Below, piece after piece: positions 38,245 through 49,576 of a stretch of 64,000 bases of DNA. A program made the position numbers and the translations under genes. Under the pieces are notes generated by a model. The model made no database searches. It worked only from the letters and a program-made list of their open reading frames with translations, and had not been told where the DNA came from. Source of the stretch: Muricea muricata (lineage: Eukaryota > Cnidaria > Anthozoa > Malacalcyonacea > Plexauridae); the NCBI GenBank assembly GCA_963855995.1, contig OY979729.1:9752115-9816114 (forward strand). The letters are read 5' to 3'. Position 1 is the stretch's first letter, and each line of letters begins with the position of its first letter.

Positions 38245-40632
38245 TAGTCAGGGAGGCAGAGGGTCAAAAATGTATGCACACTTACTTTCTCGAGGGACTA
38301 ATTCTATTGTTGATAATATTGTAGTTTAAATGTCCCTTAATATGAATTCGAATGTTGTTTCGGCAGATTTTTCTTGAGTAATGTGTTAAACATGGTTTTC
38401 TGCTTGACTTCAAAACATTCGAAAAGGCGCCATTTTGTTTCTAATTTTAGTACAAGAAACGAGCCCACGACATTTTCGATCAGCGGGCCACAGCACAACT
38501 TCATGTATGCACATTAATACGCAAAATATTCATGCTTTCGCATGGGTAGTCTTAGCGTTAATGCTCAAAACATTTGATACAATTCATAGTTATTCTGATT
38601 CATGAAAAACATATAATTATTTATCTTTTTGTTGTTTTAAAAAATTAAAAATTTTTTGAATGACTCAAACAACTGTGAAGCGCAAATAGCCAGACGAACC
38701 ATTGTCACGCAGCCATGCCTATGCTCATATGTGACCGGTCATAAGGCGAGGTGGGGGGGGGCACCGGTTGGTGCAATTAAAATATGGTATCCTCAATTTT
38801 TTTATCCTCAATTTTTTTATCCTCACCCACTGTGAAAGTCTATGAACAGTCCCTCCCCCTTTCTGCCGTGGTGATGTATCAACTAGAAAATTATATGCTA
38901 ACTTAACTGATCAGTTCCTCCCTTCTGCTACCGTAACCTAAATGAAAAGTTCCTTACATTTCCTAATGTGGCGATGTCTAAAGTTCACCTTTCAAGTTCC
39001 TGCCTGATGATGTGTAGAGAAGAAAATTATATCAGCGTCTTTCTTTCATCTGTGGTGATGTCTGAAGATGATTATTCTTCTTTTTTTCTGCCGTGGTGAT
39101 GCTTAAAGAACCTCTTGTGCTTGTCCTTCAACAGACGTTCAATGTGCTTTGTGAAAGGACATAGGCGTACGGGATCTCTGTCAACTGGGGGGGGGGGCTA
39201 TCATTTCTTTCCCGAATTCCTCCATGGCCAGTGTCTCAGCGTCCAAATTCTCCGAAATTTGGAAATAAATTCCCCGAAAAACTGGCAGTTTCCAATTTTT
39301 CTTTGGGGGGGGGGCTGCAGCCCTCCCAGCCCCCCTGGCTCGTACGCCTATATGAAATGATTTCCGATCACAATGCATTCTGAAAATGTACATCCGCCAA
39401 CTTAATTGAAAAATACTCGGCTTCACCTCGTATTTCAACCTGTCTCGGAGGAAGTTCTTCTACTTGTGTTTGAACTATTACAAGTAGGTTATTTTCTTTG
39501 TGTTGTTAAAGTTTTATATCCTGGGATATTTTCCTTGGAATTTTTTTCAGTCGTTTTTGCTCAATGTCCGCAATGAATGCTGGTAAAATGTACATGCTGC
39601 TTGGTTTACGGTGGTGTTATTTCCCTTAATGGACAGCCCATAATATAACTACCAACAGTTCGATTGCTACGCACCAGACCACTCAGGGAACCTGTTCGCT
39701 TGGTAATTTTTCTTTCGACAGCACCACGGTTAAAATAAGGGAAGTAATGTTAATTGAATAATGTTGTTTGGATATGACCACGGCGGACAAGGAAGGAACT
39801 CTTCATGTTATTATCTTCTTTAATTATTGGGGGAGGGCCGATTCAAAAACGGTTCACTAATTTTCATGCAAGGGGAAAAAAGGTGGTAATGGAAAATCAT
39901 TTATACTTTGTACTGAAGTAAGTTAAAACAAGAATACTTAAAGAAACTGAAGAACGTTCATTAAAATTAAACAAACAGCAGATGACCTCCACCGCTACTT
40001 GATTTCTTGCTTCCAATATAAAACCAAAATAAATCTGTAACAAGGGGGGGGGGGGTTATCAAAAAGAATACATCATTTTAGGTGATGATAATATATTGAG
40101 CATACCATATTTTAATTGCAGCAGCTGGTGGGCACCCTTAGACCGGTCACGTATGAGCATAGGCATGACTGTGTAACAATGATTCATTTGCCTGGATATT
40201 TGCGCCTCACAGTTGTTTGAGTCATTCAAAAAAATTTTAATTTTTTAAAACAACAAAAAGAGAAATGAATTATATATATTTCACGAATCAGAATAACCAT
40301 AAATTATATCAAATGTTTTGAGCATTAACGCTAAGACTACCCATGCGAAAGCATGAATATTTTGCGTATTAATGTGCATACATGAAGTTGTGCTGTGGCC
40401 CGCTGATCGAAAATGTCGTGGGCTCGTTTCTTGTACTAAAATTAGAAACAAGATGGCGCCTTTTCGAATGTTTTGAAGTCAAGCAGAAAACCATGTTTAA
40501 CACATTACTCAAGAAAAATCTGCCGAAACAACATTCGAATTCATATTAGGGGACATCTAAACTACAATATTATCAACAATAGAATTAGTCCCTCGAGAAA
40601 GTAAGTAAAATTCCCTCTGCCTCCCGGACTAA
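38245..40632. mobile_element. TA-flanked foldback transposon in the right arm
   Basis: Inverted termini TAGTCAGGGAGGCAGAGGG and TTAGTCCGGGAGGCAGAGGG continue inward for about 500 bp (to about 38740 and 40140). TA is duplicated at 38243-38244 and 40633-40634. The left arm has the intact empty site at 12601-12602. The centre contains degenerate ~60-bp repeats with GCCGTGGTGATG (38855-39105) and a nested element at 39161-39351. There is no transposase; a TA duplication is usual for Tc1/mariner-like elements but is not specific. Confidence 0.85.
39161..39351. mobile_element. Small MITE nested in the foldback transposon
   Basis: TAGGCGTACGGG opens it and CTCGTACGCCTA closes it, with G11 and G10 runs inside. 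No coding content. Confidence 0.5.
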
Positions 40633-40671
40633 TAACATTCCTTGTTCTTTTTTAACCTCCCGACCTTGCAC

Positions 40672-41108
40672 CAGTGAACTGTAATACAACTGGAACGCTA
40701 ACTCAATACAAAAGTTCAATTAATGGCTGAAGCCAAGTTAGTTTTTCTGAGTTTTGAGACGAAATACTTAACGCCAAAGATCAGACCGTATATCAAATTG
40801 AAGCTATTAAAAAGTTACATTTAATATAAAAAATTCAAGACTTTATACAAAAAAGAAATGCCTTAAAAATACGAAAACAACGGCAATTTTGCAAAATACG
40901 GCAAATTTCCCTTCAAAGTTTAAGGTGTTTGTCTTTCAGCTAAAGCCTCACAATTTTTACACCAAATACAACTTTTTAATAGCTTTCATTTGATATGCGA
41001 CCCATTTTGTGACGTTTAGTATTTCAACTCAAAACTCAGAAAAACTGAATCAAATTGGCTTCAATTTTCCCCCCTGACTTATCGTTCCAGTTTACTTATA
41101 GTTCAATG
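40672..41108. mobile_element. Small hAT element, family B, copy 1
   Basis: The termini CAGTGAACTGTAATACAACT and, inverted, CATTGAACTATAAGTAAACT both continue into GGAACG(C/A)TAA. TSD CCTTGCAC at 40664-40671 and 41109-41116. Empty site in the left arm at 12564-12571. The element is 437 bp. Confidence 0.85.
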
Positions 41109-41203
41109 CCTTGCACGACTCCCACATCCTGCTCCGTCTCCTCCTATCCACCTCCCACCCTCAAGGCCCTGTCACACGGTGCAATTTTTCTTGCACTTGT
41201 AAC

Positions 41204-42131
41204 CAGTGAACTCTAATACAACTGGAACGATAACTCCTATGTTTTCGTCCTATGATTGGATGAAGCCAAATTTGAAGCAAAAGGCGGGAACCGCGCGGGG
41301 AAAATGGCTTGTTCGAAAGGACTGGGGAAAGTTACGAGGAGTGAAAAGTTTGTTTTTGAGCGAAAATATGCTTGAAAAATGAGAATTTTTATCGCAAGAC
41401 TTCAATTTTAAAGATTCGATCCTGGTTTTCTGGATAGTCCTGACTGTTCTACACTTGGTTACGGAAAAAATTGAGGGCTATCAGTTTTTTACTCTGGAAA
41501 ATGACGAAAGTTTCAACGTGCCGAAGCAAACTACGAAGCAAACTACGCTCTTCAACTCAAGAATATAATGCTTTAAAACATGTCAACTCTTCCAAAACGT
41601 ATCTTGTGCTAAAGTCCAGGTATCGTTGTTTATTTTGAGCTTTTGGTCTTTGCTGTAGCCCTTCTAAACGTGAGTAAATCGAGGTTTTCAAAGTGGTGTA
41701 TTTGTATGGTTGATTTAAAAATACGTACAAAACTAACATTTTTCGTCAGATAGCATTACTTTTAAAGCTTTGAACTTCGGTTACGGATAGTTCTTGGCAG
41801 CCTCTTCCATCCAACTGTTAAAACTCGAGAGGTAACAGTTGTTTAAAAAAGATATTTCGTAACAAAGTTTTCGCCGAAACTGTTTTTCATTTTTAGCAGC
41901 CAAAAAATATTTTAAAACCTTACTGGACGTCCTAGAAAGTTGAAGTACATGAAATTTCAATCTATCTAGAAAATATTTAGCACCTAACTGGCTCTAAAAC
42001 ACGAAGTTAAAGGGTCGAAAAGAGCTTTTGAAAATAGGTCATATTTTCGCGGCGTGACGTACATGGCGGCCTTCAATTTGGCTTCAAAGATGGCGGCCAA
42101 GTTATCGTTCCAGTTGTATTAGAGTTCACTG
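41204..42131. mobile_element. Small hAT element, family B, copy 2
   Basis: The termini CAGTGAACTCTAATACAACT are exactly inverted through GGAACGATAA. TSD CTTGTAAC at 41196-41203 and 42132-42139. Empty site in the left arm at 12477-12484. It is 928 bp with no transposase; interior frames are short. Confidence 0.9.
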
Positions 42132-42187
42132 CTTGTAACTGCTCCGTCTCCTTCTCTATCCACCTCTTACCCTTAAGGCCCTGTCAC

Positions 42188-45100
42188 CACTGAGCTTTAC
42201 TAATATATCTGGAGGAGCGGCTCCTATACTTGCCTCAGTAATCGGAGTGTCGCCAAAAACATGGCGGATTTCGGCCTCTGCTGACGCCAGATCCACGCCA
42301 TATGGTTCCTCAGCCTAAAGGTATTTGCCACTGACTGGGCTCAATTGTAAAGCAGGCTCACCTTTCGCGCCCCCCTTTTGTTCTTTTTGCCAAATTTTGT
42401 TTTGTCTTTTAGTTTTCGCTGTAAATTTTGGGGTTTTAAAAGCTTTTTTCACGTTTGCTGGACGCTTCCCCAACTTTTGAAAAACATATTTGCAAGTTTT
42501 CAAGTTATCGCGGCTAGGAAAGGACAAAAAACCTCGAAATATATTGGCAAAAAGAATATTTCAAGGGGCAATTGGATTGCTATAAAACCGAAAAATTTTG
42601 CAGTTTGTATTCACCAGGAAAAAACAATATTTCCAGCTAAAATTGTTGAGTATAACGTATTTTTAGCAACGAGTGTTTGCAACGAGTATTTCTGTCTTTT
42701 AAGTCCGCTTTGTTGTACATCAGCATTTGTTATATGGCTGTTTTCACTTGGTTTTTACAGTTATGCTTTACTGTTTTTAAAATTGCTTACATGCCATCTT
42801 GTTTTGATGTGAACGTTTTATGAATCAAGGCTTTTTGTTTCTTAACTGTCTTGAACATTTATACTTAACTGTAGATGGTAGAAACGTCTTGCATTTTACA
42901 AAATGTTTTGCATTTTACATGCAAGTTTTTGTGTTTCCTAAAGTATTTTTTGCTAATGATATTGTGTATAAATATAATTTAGCTCACAAAGTTCATGCAA
43001 GCATAGTTCAAACACGCTTGCTTGAGACAAACTTTCTCTCATTTCCCCCTATGTTTAACCTTATGCCTTTTTGAATAACAAGTATAAGTATATAATCTGA
43101 CTATTATACTTGTTTACCTCAGAATTATTCCACAACAATACAGCTGAAAGATTTATTATTTGTTTAAACTATTTAAATAAGTAAGATTAGATAAAATTTT
43201 TCACTACATATACTCCAGAGATAAATATGGATGGTATGGAGTGAGGGAATTGACTGCTGACAATAAAAGTACAGTACTAAAATGCCTAATCCCCAATTGG
43301 GTGGAAAGGATGAAGCTCACATTAACATTTCTCCATTATCCATCTTGTGCATTCCCCTCCTTTTCCCATCATGATTTCTACTGCTTTTGACTTTTTTGAA
43401 CAACTTTTACAAAAATGTATTTTTGCTTACTACAAAACCAACCCACAGTGATGCACTTCATAGTTGTATTATTTAAATTGAAAAATTTCAAAGTTTAGTA
43501 ATTTTAACAAACAATGAGTCACTGAAGAAAAACACTAACCCCACATTTAGCAAGAGTAATCCTAGGATTACTCCACTTGAGGCTGAGCAATGTATGGTTC
43601 CTGTAGTGGGATGAGGATATTATATTATGCTGATACTACAATCTATAGTAAAAATGCTAAATCATCTGATGGTAGAGAGGCTGACACAGGGACCGCGGAG
43701 GAGGGGGGCCCCGGGGCCTTGGCCCCCCCAATAATTTTCCTTTGAGTGATTGAATGGCGGTTAATTATAACCAGTGCTACTTGACGTTTTTCCAATAAGT
43801 AGCGTTACAGCTCAGGTCAAGAGCACCTCATTAACATTTTGTCCCTGATTTTGGGAAAACGCACTCTGACATTCAGCAAAAGGAGGCAAAAGGATTGGCG
43901 TCGAAATAACATACATATATTTTTTCCAATATTTACTAATAAAGAACGAAAACCCCCCAACAATGAACATGAACACGTCGCAACCGCAAGATAGTTGAAG
44001 AAAAAAAGTTAAAAAATTAAAAAAAAAGGAAAAAAGTTTTAAAAAGAACGAAGCAAGAATGGGGACTCGATTGTTGCCCCAGCCCCCTCCCTGCCCCTGG
44101 AAAGCTAAGCATTCGGCCCCCTCAATCCAAAAATTGCTCCGCGGTCCCTGTGACATGAATCTCCTATCTCTGCATTGGTGGTGCAGATGTTTTCTGAAAT
44201 TACAATAATGCCTAAAACTACATTGTATACTATTATGATTATGGCATAACTATCACTGTGTTGTCCAAATGGGCTTTGATTTCTGATCTCTTCTGAATTT
44301 TGATGTGGTATTGATAACAGATTATTAGTGCAACATTTGAAGAAAGCAGTTGTACTGCAGAAAATATTACACATATATGACAAATATCCATGTTGACTAT
44401 ACATATATAAGTTAGAATGGGAGTGTTTTGCTCTAGTTCTTTGTACATCACATTAAAATCTGCAATAAAATGAGAAACAAATTCACCACTTGTATACACA
44501 CCTTGTTTGTGTTCAGTTAATGTATAGAAACATGCAAGGCATTAATTAAAACCACTGAGTGTCCAGCACTCCCCATGATGAATAATCATCAGGTGTTAGA
44601 CAGCAAAATAAGAAATAAGGTCCATAATGCATCTTACCCAACACATTACTCAAAAAGGGAAAAAACAGCACAATGTAAATTTTAGGGGGTTTATAGACCC
44701 AAAATGTTATTTTTTATGCCCCACTGAGGCACTGACAGTCTGACACTACAATTTGCATTTCAAAAACAAGCTGAATTAATTGTCAGCTTATCTACACTTC
44801 AATCCACAATTACTATGCCAACAGAGGTCACAGAGGCATGGATGTTTTTATCAAGCACAGAGAGATTATTCCACACTGTCAAGTGATATAATTAACTTCA
44901 GCATTAAACTGCAAATGGGCAAACATTAAATCATGGATACATGACTATAAGCATTCATCAAGGAAAACTTGTTGTCCATATAAATAACATCAAAAACAGC
45001 TCTATTAAAGTAAAAGTCAGAGCCTGATGCTGAAGACAGAACTGTTTATACGGATATACGCAATAAATAAACAGACTTTGCATCAGTATTTGACAAAATT

Positions 45101-45476
45101 TTTTTACGCATTTCTGTAAACTTTGGGAATCAAAATGCAAACTTAGCCAGTAAAACGATATAAAATTGAAAGTTTCGAGAGTCTTACCTGCTAGAAGAAA
45201 CATTTCCACATTATTTTTACAAATCCTTGCGTTCACGAGCGAAAAAAACCTATTTTATCTTTGATTTTTCCCCGAAAACAACCAAGCCAAAAATTTTTTT
45301 GCAAAAGCCAGGGGGGCGAAGGTCTTTTTAAAAGCTCGGGATCGCAGTTGGTCAGTGGTAAATACCTGTAGGCTGAGGAACCATATGGCGTCAGCAAAGG
45401 CCAAAAATCCGCCATCTTTTTGGCGACACTTTTTCATGCCGAGCCGCTCCTCCAGATATATTAGTAAAGCTCAGTG
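42188..45476. mobile_element. Non-autonomous hAT element, family A, copy 2
   Basis: The termini CACTGAGCTTTACTAATATA are inverted, as at 6383-9185, but the whole copy is in reverse orientation. TSD CCTGTCAC at 42180-42187 and 45477-45484. Empty site in the left arm at 12429-12436. It is interrupted by a 464-bp insertion at 43687-44150. It is otherwise collinear with copy 1. Confidence 0.9.
43687..44150. mobile_element. GC-ended MITE nested in hAT-A copy 2
   Basis: Inverted CAGGGACCGCGGA ends, absent from hAT-A copy 1, which has a continuous GGCTGACATAAATC at this point (complement, near 7694). TGACA lies on both sides (43682-43686, 44151-44155), though the symmetrical CACA...TGTG ends make the exact border ambiguous. 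Confidence 0.75.
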
Positions 45477-45499
45477 CCTGTCACACGGTGCACTTTTCC

Positions 45500-46486
45500 C
45501 ATAGAAATAATAGATATAGAATGCGTGCTTGGTAACCTAGCCTGTGCCTACAATTTAAAATAATTTGCCCTTATAAATCCGCCATATTGAATTTGGCCAG
45601 GAGTTAAACGTCAGAGTCTGTAAAACAAAGCAGTTCCTGATAAAAAATTGTTTTTTGTCGAATTTACAGTTTAATTACAGTTCTCTTGAAACAATGAAAT
45701 AAAGACAGTGACACACTGATGGTAAATAATAGTTGTGTATTATAAAATACAAAGTTTTAGTTTTGCGTAAACATAATTTACTTTGAAAATGCTTTGCATG
45801 CATATAACTAAACATTTCGTTAAAAAAGTGACCAAATTGTCGCTTTTTTCATTGACTTTTGAAGCTAAATCAGAAGACATTAAGATAACAGAAGTTATGT
45901 AAACTACAATATTTAACAGTGCACGAACAAGGTGATTGTTTGTAAATATCGATTGTTTAAAATTCTCAAAAACTGCCTTTCAAAACTAAGGTCAGTAAGG
46001 AACTCCGACTAAAACAGCAAAGGTACCATTTGAGCTTTCAGAATAGTGTTAAACATTACATAATTATGTGTATTTTCAAACGCTAAAAGTCTAAAACATA
46101 CCTGTGAGTTTTTATCATTTTTTTAGTCTTGTCACAGCAAACTTGAAAACTCCGCAAACAATTTCTTGTATTTTCTGCTCTTATCATTTGCATTATCGCA
46201 CTCTCCTGTTTCTTTGTGCCATCTTTTACGTAAAAAGTCTCAAAAAATCTGTTTTCCTTTATTCGAAACGTTTTATAAACCTTTTTTCCATTCAAAGTCT
46301 CGAATTTATGTCTTTTTTGTAAACTCTGGTTGACAAAAACAAATCGCACTCCTTGCGACCGCGCGAAATTCTCTCTTGCAGGAGTCTGGAACTAGTCAAA
46401 TGCCCTTATAAATCCGCCATTTTGTGGCGACAAGTTTTTCACAGAGAAAAGATAGGAGTACGCATTCTATATCTATTATTTCTATG
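45500..46486. mobile_element. hAT-like element, family C, 987 bp
   Basis: The termini CATAGAAATAATAGATATAG are inverted through AATGCG. TSD ACTTTTCC at 45492-45499 and 46487-46494. Empty site in the left arm at 12414-12421. No transposase; interior frames are short and lack domains. Confidence 0.9.
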
Positions 46487-47085
46487 ACTTTTCCTTGCAT
46501 TCACCGTAGCAAAAAAGATGGCGACATGTCGATTTTACCAGAATGCATTGCAGGTATCAAGAAAGAATACGTGGGAAAAGATGACAAGAAACAAAGCTAC
46601 TGGATTGAAATTTTAACACAAGTGTGAAAATAACCTATTGTCTTCTGTCTGTTCTTTAAAAGACGTTAATTTGCCTTTTTAAACAATTTCAGACTACCAT
46701 GCACTCTGGTAAAATCGACATTTGCCATCTTTTTTGCTACAGGGAAAATCTACTCTTAAGTAAATTTGTGACAAATGTTTGGTACGTTAAAAAACCCCAG
46801 CAAACTGTGATGGAAACTTGCATTTGCCAATTTTACATCTCCCAATAGTAGAATTGCATTTCAAGTTGCAAGAAAAATTGCATTGTGACAGGACCTTTAT
46901 TCTCCAGTGTTCCCGCCAACCTGCTCCCACCATTAGATGGAAAGTCCTTTTTTCACTACATTTTAGTAATTAGGCTACCCCCCTTCTCTCACAAGTCTGT
47001 AATCGCCTGACGAAATCAATTGGTCGACAGTCCAAGGCATGTTTTGTAATCGAAATTCACAAAATCAAAATTAAATTGCCTTTTT

Positions 47086-48984
47086 ACTCCGCTTGCCGTA
47101 GGCGAGGCGGAGTTTTAAATTCGCCCGGTTTCTGTTTTTTTTTTCGGTGTCAGAAGTCGGTGCCGCCGCTAATGGGTGATACCGCTGGGCACAAGCCGCG
47201 TGAGCCGACCTAAACACGTCGTTTAAACTCAATTTCCAGCGGAATATGTCAACAAAACACGCATTTTAACATGTATGCTAGAACATCTAAACCGCAAGAA
47301 GGTTTTACGTGCAAAAATTCTCATGCAAAATGTTTTAAAACGACAAATTCCACCGCGAAACTTTACCGAGGAGCGATGAGAGCGTGCTTCCGTCATTTTC
47401 TGTTGTATTCCTACTTTTAAGGAAATTTAGAAATTTCTACACAAGAATCAAACGCAAATTCTACTGAAATATCTACATACAAAACACAATTTTTAACATG
47501 TAATAGTCAACAAAAAGGGACAGGAAGGTTCTTTATCAAAAAATTGCTCCAGAAATGTTTTAAAACGGCAAATAAAAGGTAACAGACATTTTACATTCCA
47601 ATTCCAGAAATACATATGTTAGTCTAAAGTTCCCAACAAATTATATCGTGGAGACTTCAGACTTAATAGCTTAGTCTAATTTTTAATTTTTGTTGTTTTT
47701 ATGAGCGATTTTAATACTTGTTTTGTTAGAACGTCACGTTGAATAGTTGACTCAGAGAAAGGATTTCAAATTGGATATCACAGAAAATACAGATCACAGA
47801 AATACTTTTAAGTCGATTACTGTAAAGATTGTTGCTATAATTATTAAAATAGCAAGAAAAAAACTCAAAAATGCAAAATAAAAAAAAGAACAAAATTTAA
47901 CTTACATTTAGTAAAATTTCAACTGGCACTTTCTTAATTTGCCAAAACTTTATCAGACACCCTGCCTATATACCAATGTTTTAACTGACACCTGAAGCTT
48001 TCTGGAAGTAAATACTTTGTCAGCATGTCGAAAGTCTAACTGACAACTTGTGGGCATGTACAGGTCAAAGTCTAACCGACATCTTGTCAACAAGCCAAAA
48101 GCCTAACTGATATCTTTTCAACAAGTGAAAAGCCTTACCGACATCTTGTCAACAAGCCAAAAGCCTTACCGGCATCTTGTCAACAAGCCAAAAGCCTAAC
48201 CAACATCTTTTCAACAAGCCAAAAGCCTAACTGACATCTTGTCAACAAGCCAAAAACTTAACCGACATCTTGTCAACATGCCAAAAATCTAACTAGGAGC
48301 ATATCAACATGTCAAAAGTCCATTTCAAAGCTTGTCCACATATCAAAAGACTAACTCAGATCTTATCAACATGTCAAAAGTCTGCTCGAAAACTTGTCAA
48401 CTAGTCAAAATCCTTACCAACATTTTATAAACATGCCAAATATTTACCTGACACCTTATCAACACATCAAATATCTAATTCAAAGCTGGTCAATATATCA
48501 AAAGGCTAGCCAACATTTTCCCAACAAATTATATCGTGGAGACTTCAGGCAGTGTGCTACAGAATAGATTTAATAAATTGATGGATTTAATAGACTGATG
48601 TATTGTATACACTTTTAGTAAAATTTTCTTTACTTGCAAAATAAAACAGCTATTTGTTGGTGGCATTATGGCAAAAGAATCTTGTTTAACATATGTACTA
48701 TTAAAGTCTTTAATCTAAATTAAATTCTAAAAAATGCAATCCTACAAGAACTCTGGACAGAGTGCCTGGCAGGTCACTCAGACATTGATTTTTGGTTATC
48801 TTAGTGATTGCATAAGATGTGCTAGCAATGTCTTAAAATGCCTTGGAAGGTACCGTAATAATAATTGATTTAAAAAGGAATTAGTTGGACAGAACAGAAA
48901 TAAGTGAATGTACCCCACCCCCAATGAACTCTCTAGTTACAGCCCTGCCTGGCCTTGTGCCCATTTTCGTTTGGCAGGCGGAGT
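47086..48984 (+). repeat. Repeat F copy 2
   Basis: It begins ACTCCGCTTGCCGTAGGCGA and ends GGCAGGCGGAGT, so the termini are inverted for about 12 bp. The first ~400 bp match F copy 1 in the same orientation. The rest has no left counterpart and contains a 31-bp satellite. It lies between the right palindrome arm and the 81-bp right end of the giant unit. Confidence 0.65.
48017..48520. repeat. 31-bp satellite array
   Basis: About 16 units, with a best-conserved form near AACAAGCCAAAAGCCTAACC followed by GACATCTTGTC. Unit starts at 48120, 48151, 48182 and 48213 are exactly 31 bp apart; outer units are more diverged. A 28-bp direct repeat (CAACAAATTATATCGTGGAG and on) lies before and just after the array, near 47635 and 48523. 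Confidence 0.85.
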
Positions 48985-49065
48985 GAACGCCTTAGCAGGC
49001 GTCTTGTTTTGAATTTAAAATTGAGCTGCTATAATTTATTTTGACTTACCCTGGATCCGCCACTG

Positions 49066-49073
49066 TTTTATGG
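49066..49073. repeat. Right TSD of the 43-kb unit (TTTTATGG)
   Basis: Identical to 5644-5651 and directly follows GATCCGCCACTG. Removing 5652-49073 leaves a single TTTTATGG joining the kinase 3' flank to the DNA at 49074. Confidence 0.75.
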
Positions 49074-49576
49074 ATTGTTTGGAGGGGGATGCAAAGTGAC
49101 AGAAAACTTTAGAAAGATAAAACTGAAGCAAGGAAATATAAAAAGATGCCTCGTTAACTCTAATGAAAAGCTTCAAAGTTGTTTACGCTATTTGTCTCGT
49201 GGCTGGTGCTCTCAATTCGCGCGGCCCCTCCAAACAATGCATACATGCTTTGCGGTCTCGAATATGGTAATTAGTGTAGCTGATATTGCAGATTAATAAA
49301 GATTAGAAGAATAGCGCCCAAACGTTATATTTGTGTTGCAATAAGCGCTATATTACGAATGGATGTTACGAATTTTACAAATATTCCGAGATGTTGGGAA
49401 AGCAGCACAAAGTTCTTTTTAAGGTGGCTCGATAGTCAGAATCAGTGACATTGCCAAGGTCGGGATTGGGCGGACGAGTCCTCCCCAGTCATTTTGATAA
49501 TCGAAAAGTGGGGGGGGGGGTACAATTGTTTAAATTACTAACAGGCACAAAAATCACTGATGTGTGGCTTTTAGAT
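49074..49576. other. Intergenic, no recognised feature
   Basis: Old target DNA right of the giant unit. A G10 run lies near 49510. No gene or repeat was recognised. Confidence 0.4.

Larger units (their letters stand above)
25724..47085. repeat. Giant palindrome, right arm (13.3 kb plus five insertions)
   Basis: Mirror of 11823-25146. The raw length is 21,362 bp. Removing the five insertions with one TSD copy each (2,390, 445, 936, 3,297 and 995 bp, total 8,063) leaves 13,299 bp, exactly 25 bp shorter than the left arm, which is the single indel near the axis. Mirrored coordinates beyond the last insertion sum to 58908, which is 50845 plus 8063. The outer end abuts repeat F copy 2. Confidence 0.95.
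5652..49065. mobile_element. 43.4-kb hAT-like unit with terminal inverted repeats and 8-bp TSD
   Basis: The left end at 5652 reads CAGTGGCGGATC, then tAGcGTAAGTCAAAtAAATTA. The right end, read inward from 49065 on the minus strand, is CAGTGGCGGATC, then cAGgGTAAGTCAAAATAAATTA, and the match runs about 44 bp to CAGCTCA. The unit is flanked by TTTTATGG at 5644-5651 and again at 49066-49073, a perfect 8-bp repeat. An 8-bp duplication and a CAGTG-type terminus are usual for the hAT superfamily. No transposase was seen, so it would have been moved in trans. Inside lie, in order: 145 bp of left end, repeat F copy 1 with nested elements, the giant palindrome, repeat F copy 2 with a satellite, and 81 bp of right end. 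The alternative is that a small hAT element later received everything else inside it. In either case the outer ends were once one element. Confidence 0.75.

Noticed and set aside
11823..47085. Palindrome as a plain assembly artefact
   Set aside because: Not fully excluded. However, the unpaired spacer, scattered substitutions, the 25-bp indel, five one-sided insertions with clean TSDs and a TSD around the whole block are hard to get from a simple fold-back read error.
48017..48520. CRISPR array
   Set aside because: Units are adjacent 31-bp repeats without spacers, in an animal genome. It is a satellite.
5652..49065. Maverick/Polinton or viral insertion as an explanation of the 43-kb block
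   Set aside because: No polymerase, integrase, capsid or packaging ATPase frames occur, and the target duplication is 8 bp with hAT-like ends.
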